In this document: in pieces, positions 9,152 to 17,085 of the stretch
Position numbering within the stretch: the stretch's first letter is position 1
Layout of the letters: every line of letters begins with the position of its first letter
From: Planctomycetota bacterium
GTDB lineage: Bacteria; Planctomycetota; UBA1135; GCA-002686595
DNA: 64,000 nucleotides
NCBI GenBank assembly: GCA_014237855.1
Contig: JABACD010000011.1
Coordinates: 1 to 64,000, forward strand
Direction: 5' to 3'
Notes under the pieces: model-generated
Databases searched by the model: none
What the model was told of the DNA's origin: nothing
Seen by the model: only the letters and a program-made list of their open reading frames with translations
Program-made: the position numbers and the translations under genes

Positions 9152-10120
9152 TCAGGAACCGCTGACGACGGCTCGAAGAACGCCGTTGGTGCGGTCGTCC
9201 CCCATCTCGAAGGGCAGATCAGATGCCCCCATATTGCCGACACGCTCGATCAGCACAGCATAGATCGAGGGGTCCGGGTAACTCACCTGGCCATCGCTCC
9301 AGAGGTGCCCTTGGATGTGCATCCAGCCTGACTCAACATGCGGCGCACCAAGAATTTCACCCTTGTCATTATTGGTGAAGTTCGCGAGGAAATTATTGCG
9401 GAACAGGAGGGAGATATTCCTGAGCCTGACTCGATCCCAACAGCGGAAGGTGTACTCGCTGGAGAAGATCTCTTCGTTGTCGTTGAAGATCAGGAAGTCG
9501 ACGATCGTGTGATCGTCCGCGCCACCAGTGAGGGAGATCAGGATCAATTCACTCTGCCTGACTGGCGTCTGCCCCAGGAACCTCGGAATGATGATCTCGC
9601 CGGGGGTCCCGCCATACTCGACACCATCGAGTTGCAGGTTGCCGTCTCCGTTGTCTGCGTTGATTCCCTTGTAAGACACGGGATTGACGCTGAACTCGAA
9701 CTGAGCGTAACCATCAAGCGTGACGACGTTCCCGATCAGGAAGTTGTGCGTGATGGCTTCGCCTGTTTGCGCGTCCTTCGCATACAGGAACGCATAACCT
9801 TGATCGGCATCAGGGTTGTGGTAATTCGTGAGGCACGTGAACGTGTCCGCTGGAGTCAGCGTCTCGGTCCGGTTGAACTCACTACAGCCCAAGTCTGCAT
9901 TGTTCGCGCCGTACCGACCGACATAGACGAACTCAACGTCGATCGAGTCGTTGGTTTCAACAGAGTCGACGTTGGTCACTGTGAGAATCGTGGCCACTCC
10001 GTCTCGGTTGTCGAATTCAGGATAGAGAAGAAGGCTGCCAGGATTGCGGCCATTGGATGCGAGAACCGAACTCGAAAGTCCTGCAAGCATCAGTCCGGTG
10101 ACGACTATGCGGTGAATCAT
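9152..10120 (-). CDS. Secreted stand-alone YPEFDN-family protein (paralogue 1)
   Basis: 322 residues starting at MIHRIVVTGL (ATG at 10120), with a signal peptide cut near VLA (residue about 22). The mature protein is one unrecognised domain: SLLLYPEFDN (about 29-38), a Cys followed by FNRTETLTP, QGYAFLYAKD, NFLIGN, VSYKGI, LQLDGVEYG, IIIPRFLGQ, LILISLTGG, FNDNEE, a Cys-Trp-Asp-Arg motif, ESGWMHI, PDPSIYAVLIE and ADLPFE. It aligns end to end with the gene at 11379 and with the C-termini of those at 2567 and 18272. No active-site pattern is evident; a beta-rich extracellular structural or adhesive role is a guess. The frame extends to 10222, but the upstream part is not signal-like. An AGGAGG sits 23 nt before the ATG, too far to be a normal ribosome site. 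Confidence 0.82.
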   Translation of the reverse strand: MIHRIVVTGLMLAGLSSSVLASNGRNPGSLLLYPEFDNRDGVATILTVTNVDSVETNDSIDVEFVYVGRYGANNADLGCSEFNRTETLTPADTFTCLTNYHNPDADQGYAFLYAKDAQTGEAITHNFLIGNVVTLDGYAQFEFSVNPVSYKGINADNGDGNLQLDGVEYGGTPGEIIIPRFLGQTPVRQSELILISLTGGADDHTIVDFLIFNDNEEIFSSEYTFRCWDRVRLRNISLLFRNNFLANFTNNDKGEILGAPHVESGWMHIQGHLWSDGQVSYPDPSIYAVLIERVGNMGASDLPFEMGDDRTNGVLRAVVSGS

Positions 10121-10150
10121 GTTGTTCTTACCAAGGTGGATACTCCTCCT

Positions 10151-10184
10151 GAGAAACCTGCAGTCCACCCCGTCGCAGGTTCTC
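10151..10184. repeat. Inverted repeat in the leader of YPEFDN paralogue 1
   Basis: GAGAAACCTGC (10151-10161) pairs with GCAGGTTCTC (10175-10184) with one bulged base, 31 nt upstream of the start codon at 10120. It could be an mRNA leader hairpin or a protein-binding site. Confidence 0.4.
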
Positions 10185-10304
10185 TCCGTGACTCGTGCCC
10201 TCCTTCGCGAATTCTCCATCACTCCGGATTGAGTGGCTGCAGGATCCCGGGCCCGTGTTCAACGCCCGACACTGTTGGTCGAGGCCTCTATCAAGCCACG
10301 AAAT

Positions 10305-10331
10305 GCCCCATAAATCAATACTTCTTCCTAG
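10305..10331. promoter_or_regulatory. Element shared with 12749-12771
   Basis: Plus-strand reading GCCCCATAAA then CTTCCTAG, with a 9 nt spacer. The same two blocks with a 5 nt spacer occur at 12749-12771. Here it lies about 185 nt upstream of the minus-strand start at 10120. It could be a promoter or operator common to the paralogous genes; this is inference from two sites. Confidence 0.35.
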
Positions 10332-10499
10332 CTCTCTCTCGAATTACCAGCGACATCGGGCCCACCATAGGAAGTCGCATTTCTATTGTGGCATGTCCCC
10401 ACCCCAGCGGCGAGAAGACCCCAGCTCCTGGGCCGCTGGCCAGCTGATCTGACTCTCCAGGACACATCCCAACAGAGGCCTGCCTTCAACTCCCCCCAC

Positions 10500-10551
10500 C
10501 TCAAGCGCAGCAGGGGCCTGGCGAAATCGCCAGGCCCCTGCTGCGCTTGAG
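10500..10551. terminator. 52-nt perfect hairpin, probable terminator of the 182-residue lipoprotein gene
   Basis: A perfect 25 bp stem: CTCAAGCGCAGCAGGGGCCT and five further bases (10500-10524) pair with 10527-10551, leaving a two-base centre. It begins 27 nt after the stop codon at 10579 on the minus strand. There is no T run on either side. It could terminate in both directions or protect the 3' end of the transcript. Confidence 0.65.
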
Positions 10552-10578
10552 CTCTTGAATATGACCCTCGGGGTCGGA

Positions 10579-11127
10579 TCACTTTCCGCTGTCGGCATCC
10601 TTGGCCCGGAGGCCAGGGTGTTCGGCGTGGAAATCCTCTTGCCTGTCGTTTCCGACGAAGAACCAGTCCCCATCGACCCAGCGCCAGGTCTCCACCATGT
10701 GCAACTCCTGGGTCATGTCTGCCGGCTTGTCCCGGACGGTGGACAGGATCGGGTGATGAGGCTCCCAGAGGACCGCCAACTCGAGATAGGCCAGATCGCC
10801 CTCCGATCCGATCAACTTGGGCTGACTGGGGTTGCGGTACTCATGATGTTCCTTTTGCTGCAGGAACTGGCCAAGTCCAACTATCTCCCTGGTCGCGGGG
10901 TCCGTGAAGTCATAAGCCTGAATCCAGTCGGCGGCGACGATGCTCTTCCAGTACTCGGTGCTACGCTCCGCAACGGTGTCCAGATCAGGTGCCCGGCTGT
11001 CCGCCTCCGTGGCTTCCCCACTGGCTTGCACCGCCGCTGAAGTCGTTTCAGCCGACCCGCCCGTGCAGCCCAAGAGGGTCAAGGTCATCGCGATGCTCAG
11101 AGCGACTGTGATGTTCTGGAGATTCAT
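10579..11127 (-). CDS. Lipoprotein of unknown function
   Basis: 182 residues starting at MNLQNITVALSIAMTLTLLGC, a good lipoprotein signal with lipobox LLGC (Cys about 21). The ORF is open to 11217 but only this ATG gives the signal peptide. The mature part starts with a low-complexity Ser/Thr/Ala/Glu linker. A compact domain of about 130 residues follows (DLDTVAERSTEYWKSIVAADW ends the linker; later MVETWRWVDGDWFFVGN). The Trp-rich WRWVDGDWFF segment resembles NTF2-like/SnoaL-type folds in which a small cone domain ends this way, but I cannot assign a ligand. It sits between the two stand-alone YPEFDN genes, all on the minus strand. Confidence 0.75.
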   Translation of the reverse strand: MNLQNITVALSIAMTLTLLGCTGGSAETTSAAVQASGEATEADSRAPDLDTVAERSTEYWKSIVAADWIQAYDFTDPATREIVGLGQFLQQKEHHEYRNPSQPKLIGSEGDLAYLELAVLWEPHHPILSTVRDKPADMTQELHMVETWRWVDGDWFFVGNDRQEDFHAEHPGLRAKDADSGK

Positions 11128-11378
11128 GTCTGCTTGTGGTCTGTTCAGGGCCCTGACTCCAAAGGGCCGGGGCATGGGCACGGTTGCTGACGTGCTCGGG
11201 GAATCTGCTCTGTCCAAGAAGAATCGGGGAGCCAGGTGGAATCTCCACTTGGCCCCCCGAAATTTATCTTGCCAGGTACCAGCGAGCTTGGTCCGCTCGC
11301 GAATTCTCGTTGAACTAAGCCCGCAAGGAGCGGATCGGTTCTTGGAAACTGGTTACCTGGTAAGCCAGCAAGCGGGAA

Positions 11379-12350
11379 CTAGAAGGTTCCGTCCAGGCTA
11401 CGAGCCAGGAGCTTGCCGTTTGCGTTGCTACCAGCTTCCCAGGGAAGGTCGGCTCCGCCGTAGCTCCCGATCTTGTCGATCAGGACTGCGTAGATAGCGG
11501 GGTCAGCGATCGAGGTCGTCGTCGAGGAGGCGATGGCGCCCGTGATCCTCATCCAGCCGGACTCGATGTGATTGCCCAAGTACTCGCTCGGGTCGTGGTT
11601 CGTACCATTCTCAAGGAAGTCGTTCGTGAACACGTTGCCGATATCAGTCAGTTCGACGCGGTCCCAGCAGTAGAACTCATGCTCGGCCGAGAACACTTCC
11701 TCATTGTCGTTGTAGACAAGGAAGTCAATCGTGGTCTCGAACTTCTGCCCACCGGTGAGGCCGATGAGGACGAGCTCGCTTTCGAACGGTCCGCCCTGAC
11801 CGAAGAAACGGGGGATCTGGATCTCAGCAGCGGTGGTCTCGTACTCGCTACCGTCAAGGTCGCGGAGGCCGTTGCCGTCGTCGGTCGGGTCAATGCCGAG
11901 GTAGGAAACCGCGTTCACGGAGTACTCGACCCGACTAAAACCATCAATGGTCATCGCGTTGCCGATCAGACCATTGTGAAGGACGGGGTTGCCAACGCCT
12001 TCGCGAGCGAAGGTGTAGACATAGCCCTGCTCCATCTGCGGGTTATGATTGTTGGTGAGGAGGGTCAGCGTGTCGTTCGGGGTGAGGGTCTCCTCACGGT
12101 TGAACTCCTCGCAGTAAATCTCTTCATTCGAGCTCTCGCCATAACGGCCGATGTAGACAAACTCGACGGCGACTGAATCGGTGTCGCTGACGTTGGTGAT
12201 AGTCAGGACGGTGACATCGCCATCACGGTTGTCGAATTCGGGGTAAAGAAGCAGGCTGCCCGCGTTGCGGCCGCCAGCGACGGCCTCGGAAGCCATTCCG
12301 AGGCAGGCAATTGCGGTAAGTCCTGAAAGGACGATCTTGTGGAATCTCAT
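11379..12350 (-). CDS. Secreted stand-alone YPEFDN-family protein (paralogue 2)
   Basis: 323 residues from the ATG at 12350: signal peptide MRFHKIVLSGLTAIACLGMA with cleavage near AVA (about 26), then one domain covering the rest of the protein. Blocks in order: SLLLYPEFDN (about 33), VEFVYIGRYG, a Cys then FNREETLTPNDT, GYVYTFA, NGLIGN, EYSVNAVSYLGI, RDLDGSEYE, IQIPRFFGQ, LVLIGLTGG, DFLVYNDNEEVFS, FYCWDRVELTDI, ESGWMRI, TSIADPAIYAVLID, GGADLPWE and ARSLDGTF. It is closest to the 322-residue paralogue at 9152 and to the C-terminus of the 2567 protein. The two conserved Cys (CEEFNR and YCWDR) may form a disulfide. Function unknown. The leader carries an 11 bp inverted repeat. Confidence 0.83.
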   Translation of the reverse strand: MRFHKIVLSGLTAIACLGMASEAVAGGRNAGSLLLYPEFDNRDGDVTVLTITNVSDTDSVAVEFVYIGRYGESSNEEIYCEEFNREETLTPNDTLTLLTNNHNPQMEQGYVYTFAREGVGNPVLHNGLIGNAMTIDGFSRVEYSVNAVSYLGIDPTDDGNGLRDLDGSEYETTAAEIQIPRFFGQGGPFESELVLIGLTGGQKFETTIDFLVYNDNEEVFSAEHEFYCWDRVELTDIGNVFTNDFLENGTNHDPSEYLGNHIESGWMRITGAIASSTTTSIADPAIYAVLIDKIGSYGGADLPWEAGSNANGKLLARSLDGTF

Positions 12351-12395
12351 GTTGCTCTCTCTGGGAAGGAGTTGAAGCCTAGGTAACACTCGTAA

Positions 12396-12423
12396 TCGAT
12401 CAGGCCCGAAATGGTCTGATCGA
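12396..12423. repeat. Inverted repeat in the leader of YPEFDN paralogue 2
   Basis: TCGATCAGGCC (12396-12406) and GGTCTGATCGA (12413-12423) pair over 11 positions with one G/A difference, separated by 6 nt. It lies 46 nt upstream of the start codon at 12350. Confidence 0.45.
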
Positions 12424-12748
12424 AGCACACACAATGTTTAGAAAAGTGGTTGCTTTGACTCTCCCCCTCCCCTCCTTCAGACTCCGGCAGAGAGGCCGAA
12501 ATTATCGGCAAGGGTTGGGACGAGCCCCCAGCATCGCTGGTTTCGAAGGATGATGCATATCATCCCTCGAAGCATTCAGGCAAGACTTTTTTTGAAGAAG
12601 CCCTGCAATCATGGGGTTATCAAAGTACCTGGAAAGCGAGTCCCTGAACAATCAAGCACCCCTTTTCAGGAAGACGCATTTGACCGTCTGCGGCCCAATG
12701 CCGCAAGACCAAACTCCTAGGAATGTGACGGAATTATCTCCTTGAGAG

Positions 12749-12771
12749 GCCCCATAAAAACGTCTTCCTAG
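12749..12771. promoter_or_regulatory. Element shared with 10305-10331
   Basis: Plus-strand reading GCCCCATAAA, 5 nt, CTTCCTAG. It is about 80 nt upstream of the plus-strand gene at 12851 and about 400 nt upstream of the minus-strand gene at 12350, so which gene it serves is not settled. Confidence 0.35.
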
Positions 12772-12850
12772 GCCTTCCATGGGCTACCATGGCCGAGACC
12801 CCACGATGCCCCCTTCGGGCTCGGGGCAAAAGGCCCGATAGACGACTCCA

Positions 12851-14143
12851 ATGGACACCGTTCGAACCCTCAGAGCCGCTTCCTGCGGTGCCCTGCTACT
12901 CTCTACCTCTCTCTCGTGCTCCAATTCTGCCCCTCCCAACGGCCAGCACGAGGGTCCTGGAGCTCCCTCGGAGGCCGTGGCGCCCATGGGTCCCAAGATC
13001 CTGGGTTTCCAGAGCAACTCGGATGGCCTCCCCACCTCTGGTACGTGGAGGGAGCATCCATGCCTCCACGACCTCGATGGCGACGGTCTGGCCGACCTGA
13101 TTGCCTCCAACCGGGAGGAGAACGGCCTCAATGTCTGGAAGTCAAACCCTGGGGCCCCCTGGGAGCCGAAACTGGAGGGCATCGACGACACGCTGATGTA
13201 CGGCGGGAGCGACTGCGCCGACCTTGACGGCGATGGCAAGGTCGACCTGGTGTTCGCCTCCCACAAGCTGGGGCTGAGATACCTGATGAATCAGGGCGAC
13301 ATGAAGTGGATGGAGAATAGCTCTGTCCCCAAGGACACCTTCCTCTCCCTGGACGTCGCCCTGGGAAACCTGAACGGCGACAGCCATCCGGATGCCGCGA
13401 GCATCGCCCAGTTCGTAGAGCGTGGTAAGGGCGCTCTGGGGATCTTCATCGGTCGCGGAGATGGCAGTTTCGACCTGGCTCCGGAGTACCGAAACAACTC
13501 CCTTCCGAGCCGGTTTGGCGTCCAGGTCGAGCTGCAAGACATCACCGGCGATGGCCTCGACGACATCTTCCTCACTGCCGAGAAGGGCTGCCTGCTCCTC
13601 GTGCCGTCCGTCTCCGAGAACGGAGAGCTCACGCTTGAGGATCGCTCGGAGGGCCTGCCCCTGCCCCCCAAGAAGATTGGTAATGCCCTGCGCTCATTCA
13701 TCCCGATCGATGTCGATGGAGATGGAGACTTCGAAGTCGCCTTTGCGGGGCTCGTAGACAACAGCATTGAACTCGAGGAGCGCGACACCCTGGGGGTACG
13801 CCGCTGGAACTCCGAGGACAGCCGATGGGAGAAGCTCGACACAGGCTTGCCGAACGGCAAGGCCTACACCGATGTCCTGACCGCCGACTTCAATGGTGAC
13901 ACCTTCAGTGACCTGGTCGTCATCGGCTCTGGCCTGGGGGCAGTCATCTATCTGGGAGACGGAGAGGGCCATTTCAGTTCAGCAGGGATGCTGGATGGAA
14001 CCCTGGCCGGGGGCCGTGGAGCCGTTGGGGATATCGACGGAGACGGGATGCCCGACGTAGCCGTGATCTGTGGCGCGTCCAAGGCGCGCCCCGATGCCGG
14101 AGCCGTGAGGACCTTCCTGAATCGCAAGAGCGCCTGGGAGTGA
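12851..14143 (+). CDS. VCBS/FG-GAP repeat lipoprotein
   Basis: 430 residues. Signal peptide with a lipobox-like LSTSLSC (Cys about 23), then a short linker. Seven calcium-loop units of the form D-x-[DN]-G-D-x-x-x-D-[LIV] are spaced about 45-65 residues apart (for example DLDGDGLADL, DLDGDGKVDL, DITGDGLDDI, DFNGDTFSDL, DIDGDGMPDV), as in seven-bladed integrin-like propellers. Such proteins are membrane-anchored and usually bind ligands or calcium outside the cell; no catalytic residues are seen. It is a lone plus-strand gene, divergent from the YPEFDN gene at 11379. Confidence 0.85.
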   Translation: MDTVRTLRAASCGALLLSTSLSCSNSAPPNGQHEGPGAPSEAVAPMGPKILGFQSNSDGLPTSGTWREHPCLHDLDGDGLADLIASNREENGLNVWKSNPGAPWEPKLEGIDDTLMYGGSDCADLDGDGKVDLVFASHKLGLRYLMNQGDMKWMENSSVPKDTFLSLDVALGNLNGDSHPDAASIAQFVERGKGALGIFIGRGDGSFDLAPEYRNNSLPSRFGVQVELQDITGDGLDDIFLTAEKGCLLLVPSVSENGELTLEDRSEGLPLPPKKIGNALRSFIPIDVDGDGDFEVAFAGLVDNSIELEERDTLGVRRWNSEDSRWEKLDTGLPNGKAYTDVLTADFNGDTFSDLVVIGSGLGAVIYLGDGEGHFSSAGMLDGTLAGGRGAVGDIDGDGMPDVAVICGASKARPDAGAVRTFLNRKSAWE

Positions 14144-14154
14144 TCTGAGCAGCT

Positions 14155-14173
14155 AGCTCGATGGCTTCGAGCT
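14155..14173 (+). terminator. Short hairpin after the VCBS lipoprotein gene
   Basis: AGCTCGA (14155-14161) pairs perfectly with TCGAGCT (14167-14173) around a 5 nt loop, 12 nt after the stop codon; it is followed by CTCCCCC rather than a T run. Confidence 0.35.
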
Positions 14174-14467
14174 CTCCCCCACAAATCGTCGGGGGACACA
14201 CCACGTGCACCCCTCTGGCCTCGAGACGGCCTCCTCGACCGCGCCCCCTTCTTGACGCATCTGTATGCCAGTGGAGATGAAGGTTTCGAACTGGAACTCG
14301 AAACTGAACCTGAATGGGCACTGACGCACTGACGCACTGACTGGGCGTAGCAGTCGATGCCCCCTGCCTGAGCGTCGATCCAGACGATTCGAGCGCTTTG
14401 CAGGCCTGACCAGCGCGATGCTCGAGCTGACCGGGGTAAGGGCCTTGGGTGGCGATGAGGAGAGCAC

Positions 14468-14795
14468 TCAGAGGTTCTCTTCGAGCTCAGCCACCACCTG
14501 GATGAGCTTGGGAAACTCCGGGCGGACTACCAGCTGCCGCTCGAAGATGATCCAGAGTACGACCGGAGTTTCGTCCTGGGCCTGGGGTCCATTTCCAGTC
14601 CCTCTCACCAAGCCCCCGGCAGATGGCTTCAGGGACAATGACTGTCTCAAGGCTTGCCAGCCCTTGCAGGGGCTGCCAGTCAGGGCTTGCCTCGCGGCCC
14701 ACCAGGACCAGCGAGGATGGCCGGGGCCCCTCTTCCGATCCCCTTCCCGGCGAGCGCGCCTGGGCCTGCCAGGACTCTCCCATGATCCGCAGCAC
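14468..14795 (-). pseudogene. Possible small gene broken by a frameshift
   Basis: Two overlapping minus-strand frames each look protein-like over half of this stretch. The upstream half (from an ATG at 14795) reads SSLVLVGREASPDWQPLQGL and then SLETVIVPEAICRGLGE. The downstream half, in another frame, reads DETPVVLWIIFERQLVVRPE then FPKLIQVVAELEENL before a TGA at 14468. Both keep high third-position GC. A single shift near 14600 would join them into about 110 residues. The plus strand over the same bases also gives protein-like text (about 14473-14585), so this may be chance in GC-rich DNA. No family was recognised. Confidence 0.3.
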
Positions 14796-14824
14796 ATGGC
14801 CTCACGTCGTGGGCGTGGAGAGAA

Positions 14825-14860
14825 GAAAAAAGGCCCGCGGCGCAGAAGCGCCGCGGGCCT
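14825..14860 (-). terminator. Intrinsic terminator of the FG-GAP/IPT lipoprotein gene
   Basis: A perfect 13 bp stem (AGGCCCGCGGCGC, 14831-14843, with 14848-14860), AGAA loop, and a T6-7 run when read on the minus strand. It lies 19 nt past the stop codon at 14879. Confidence 0.88.
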
Positions 14861-14878
14861 TGACTGTGGCTGGCCAGC

Positions 14879-16705
14879 CTACTTCCCGCGAGAGATCGAG
14901 GAGCCAAAGCTAGCCCCCTCGCTCTCGCCGGTAAGCGTCATGTCGTCCAGCTCTGCCCCTTCGTCGAAGAGGGCCTCCTCACCATTGAAGACATAGACAC
15001 GCCCGGAGAGATCAGCGTGACCCGTTGCTGAGGACATGATGTCGGCGATTCCGTCCAGGTTCGAATCAAGAACCTCGATAGCGCTACCGAATCGCTCGCC
15101 CGTGATGGGCTCACCAGACAGGATGGTATCACTGTTATACGCCAGGGAATCAGCGGGCAGCTCCCCGCCAAAGAAGACGAACACCTGGCCATCCCAAGTA
15201 GCACTGGCTGTCGTGAAAGGAGCTCCGACCATGACATCGTCGAATCCATCCCCATTCACGTCTGCAGAGGCCACTTCCGAGCCAAAGCCCGTATTCGTGA
15301 GCTGGCCGGAGTAGATGGCGTCAACACTGTCCTGCGCAATCGAGCTAACGATGCTTGTCCCGCCCAGGAAGAGGTAAACCCGTCCCGATGACGAGGAGAA
15401 CCCGTTGCTAAATGGTGCACCTACGAGCAGGTCTGGCTGGCCATCACCGTTGATGTCTCCGCAAACAACTGACGCTCCAAAACGGTCCCCGTTCTCGTTA
15501 CTTCGGAGGACCACCTCGGCGTCATCAGAGGTTGCTTCGACTTGCCCAGCAGTGGTAAAGCAGGCCACTCGCCCACTGTGGGTGGGTCCGCTGACGAAGA
15601 CGTCAAAGGCTGTCAAGAGGTCCGGGCGGCTGTCTTCGTTCACGTCCATGACGCAGACCTCCGTGCCGAGCTGATCTCCGGCACGAACTCCACTCACGAC
15701 CGCATCAGCGTTGGTTGCGCTTCCAGTGGCGAGGGACGCACCGCCGTGGAACAAGTACGCCCGACCGGCATCCGCCTCCTCATTCGACTGACCGACATTC
15801 AGATCAACGCCGGGGGAGCCGGCCAGGAGATCGAGGATGCCGTCTTGATTGACGTCGCCGAGGGAGAGGGAGGATCCAAACTCGTCGCCCTGAACTCCCC
15901 ACCAGGCCCCGGCCACCGTGCCTTCACCGGACAAGATCACGTCCGCCTGGTTGGCCGATACGATGACCGACTGAGCCAGGGGGCCGAAGAAGACATAAAC
16001 CTGACCGGCATCGGCAACAGGATTGTCCGCTTTTGGCGCACCGACTATCAGGTCGGTGTGACCATCACCATTCAGGTCGCCAGCAACCAAGGCAGTCCCA
16101 AGGCTGTCTCCTTCGCTGATGCCATTGATGGTCACATCAGCATCGCCAGCCATACGGTCACCACTCAGCGAGCTCTCGCCAGTGCCGTAGAACACGAAGA
16201 TCGAACCCGCATCAGATCCACCGGATCCATCCTTCGATGCTGCGATGGCAATGTCGGGGATTCCATCCGAATTGAGATCGGTCAGGATTCCTGCCGTCGA
16301 CAGGTAGTGGTAGCCAGAGAGCAAGGTTCCCTTGCCGTTCTGATTCCTGACAACCACGTCGACCTCAGAATCGTTCGTGAAAGCAGGCGTGATCGCTGTA
16401 ATCGTGCTGTCATCGATGACCACGACGTCGGTCGCCTCGATGCCGGCAAACTTGACAGTCGTCGTGCCTGGAACGTCGAACCCAGTCCCAATCAAGGTCA
16501 CCAAGGTACCTCCCGTGGGAGACCCCGTCGGAGGCAAGACTCCGGAGAGAGCAGGCGCGCTGCCACCGTCAGTGCCTCCGTTGTTGCTGGAGGTTTCTCC
16601 GCAACCTGCCATCAGTGTCAGTGCACCGATTGCAATCATGGAGAGGGTCTTTCCCTGGAGGAGGGGGCGGAGACCTCCTGCTTGTCGAATTGAATTACTA
16701 GCCAT
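14879..16705 (-). CDS. IPT/TIG plus FG-GAP repeat lipoprotein
   Basis: 608 residues. Lipoprotein signal with lipobox LMAGC (Cys about 35), a Ser/Gly linker, then an IPT/TIG-type Ig domain (about 50-130; GVLPPTGSPTGGTLVTLIGT, later TTVKFAGIEAT). Seven FG-GAP units follow, each with a D-x-N-x-D-G calcium loop followed by a hydrophobic strand and AP or SP (DLNGDGHTDLIVGAP, DVNQDGILDLLAGSP, DINGDGQPDLLVGAP and others), which is the blade number of an integrin-alpha-like propeller. Predicted to be a surface-anchored calcium-binding propeller; ligand unknown. It is a single-gene unit with a textbook terminator. Confidence 0.88.
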   Translation of the reverse strand: MASNSIRQAGGLRPLLQGKTLSMIAIGALTLMAGCGETSSNNGGTDGGSAPALSGVLPPTGSPTGGTLVTLIGTGFDVPGTTTVKFAGIEATDVVVIDDSTITAITPAFTNDSEVDVVVRNQNGKGTLLSGYHYLSTAGILTDLNSDGIPDIAIAASKDGSGGSDAGSIFVFYGTGESSLSGDRMAGDADVTINGISEGDSLGTALVAGDLNGDGHTDLIVGAPKADNPVADAGQVYVFFGPLAQSVIVSANQADVILSGEGTVAGAWWGVQGDEFGSSLSLGDVNQDGILDLLAGSPGVDLNVGQSNEEADAGRAYLFHGGASLATGSATNADAVVSGVRAGDQLGTEVCVMDVNEDSRPDLLTAFDVFVSGPTHSGRVACFTTAGQVEATSDDAEVVLRSNENGDRFGASVVCGDINGDGQPDLLVGAPFSNGFSSSSGRVYLFLGGTSIVSSIAQDSVDAIYSGQLTNTGFGSEVASADVNGDGFDDVMVGAPFTTASATWDGQVFVFFGGELPADSLAYNSDTILSGEPITGERFGSAIEVLDSNLDGIADIMSSATGHADLSGRVYVFNGEEALFDEGAELDDMTLTGESEGASFGSSISRGK

Positions 16706-17085
16706 CGGAATGAATAGATTGGTATTTTTTCAATACTAAGAAGTAGGTTGATGAAACGCCCTTTGATGGACCCAGCCTCAAACCTTGAAGTGCGGTTTCC
16801 GGAGTGAATAAGACACTCCAGAGTCAATTGAAAAATTATCTAAGAGGTACAAGAATTATTGTTGATCAAGCATCTCGCAGAGGCGGTCTCTCTCCGCCAC
16901 CCAGCGGGGGCACTCTCCAACAAGGAAAAAGATACCCTTCCAGATCCGGAATATGGGGAACATACCCGTAGGAATTTTTATATACAGCTCAAGGCCCCCT
17001 TTCGCCCTTCGCATGGTCGAGAGAGACGTTTCTGCCCCGCCGGTACCCAATAAATACGTCTATCCGGCCGCTGGCCGAGGTGGTC
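16706..17085. other. AT-rich intergenic region upstream of the FG-GAP/IPT lipoprotein
   Basis: 380 nt, noticeably more AT-rich than the flanking genes between 16710 and 17000 (for example the T6 run near 16725). It must hold the promoter of the 16705 gene. A small CGGCC/GGCCG hairpin at 17065-17077 may end the TPR lipoprotein transcript. CCCAATAAATACGTCTATCC at 17047-17066 resembles the shared element at 12749 loosely. Confidence 0.4.

Larger units (their letters stand above)
10121..10578. other. Upstream region of YPEFDN paralogue 1
   Basis: 458 nt without a gene. It holds an imperfect inverted repeat close to the start codon (10151-10184), an element shared with the region near 12750 (10305-10331), and the very long hairpin at 10500-10551 that ends the neighbouring lipoprotein gene. 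Confidence 0.5.
12351..12850. other. Divergent upstream region of YPEFDN paralogue 2 and a VCBS lipoprotein
   Basis: 500 nt without a gene, more AT-rich than its surroundings (12430-12780). It contains the leader inverted repeat at 12396-12423 and, at 12749-12771, the element also seen at 10305-10331. Promoters for both flanking genes should be here. Confidence 0.5.

Noticed and set aside
9338-10447. 369-codon plus-strand ORF
   Set aside because: Antisense to YPEFDN paralogue 1 and its leader; the paralogue is supported by three homologous copies in the window.
14317-14342. CACTGACG triplicate short tandem repeat
   Set aside because: Only three short copies in a non-coding stretch; too little to call an element.
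14418-14996. 192-codon plus-strand ORF
   Set aside because: It runs through the minus-strand terminator and into the end of the FG-GAP gene; the sequence is low-complexity Ser/Arg/Pro text.
15542-16693. 383-codon plus-strand ORF
   Set aside because: It is antisense to the FG-GAP/IPT lipoprotein and its composition lacks any family pattern; the FG-GAP frame has clear repeats and a signal peptide.
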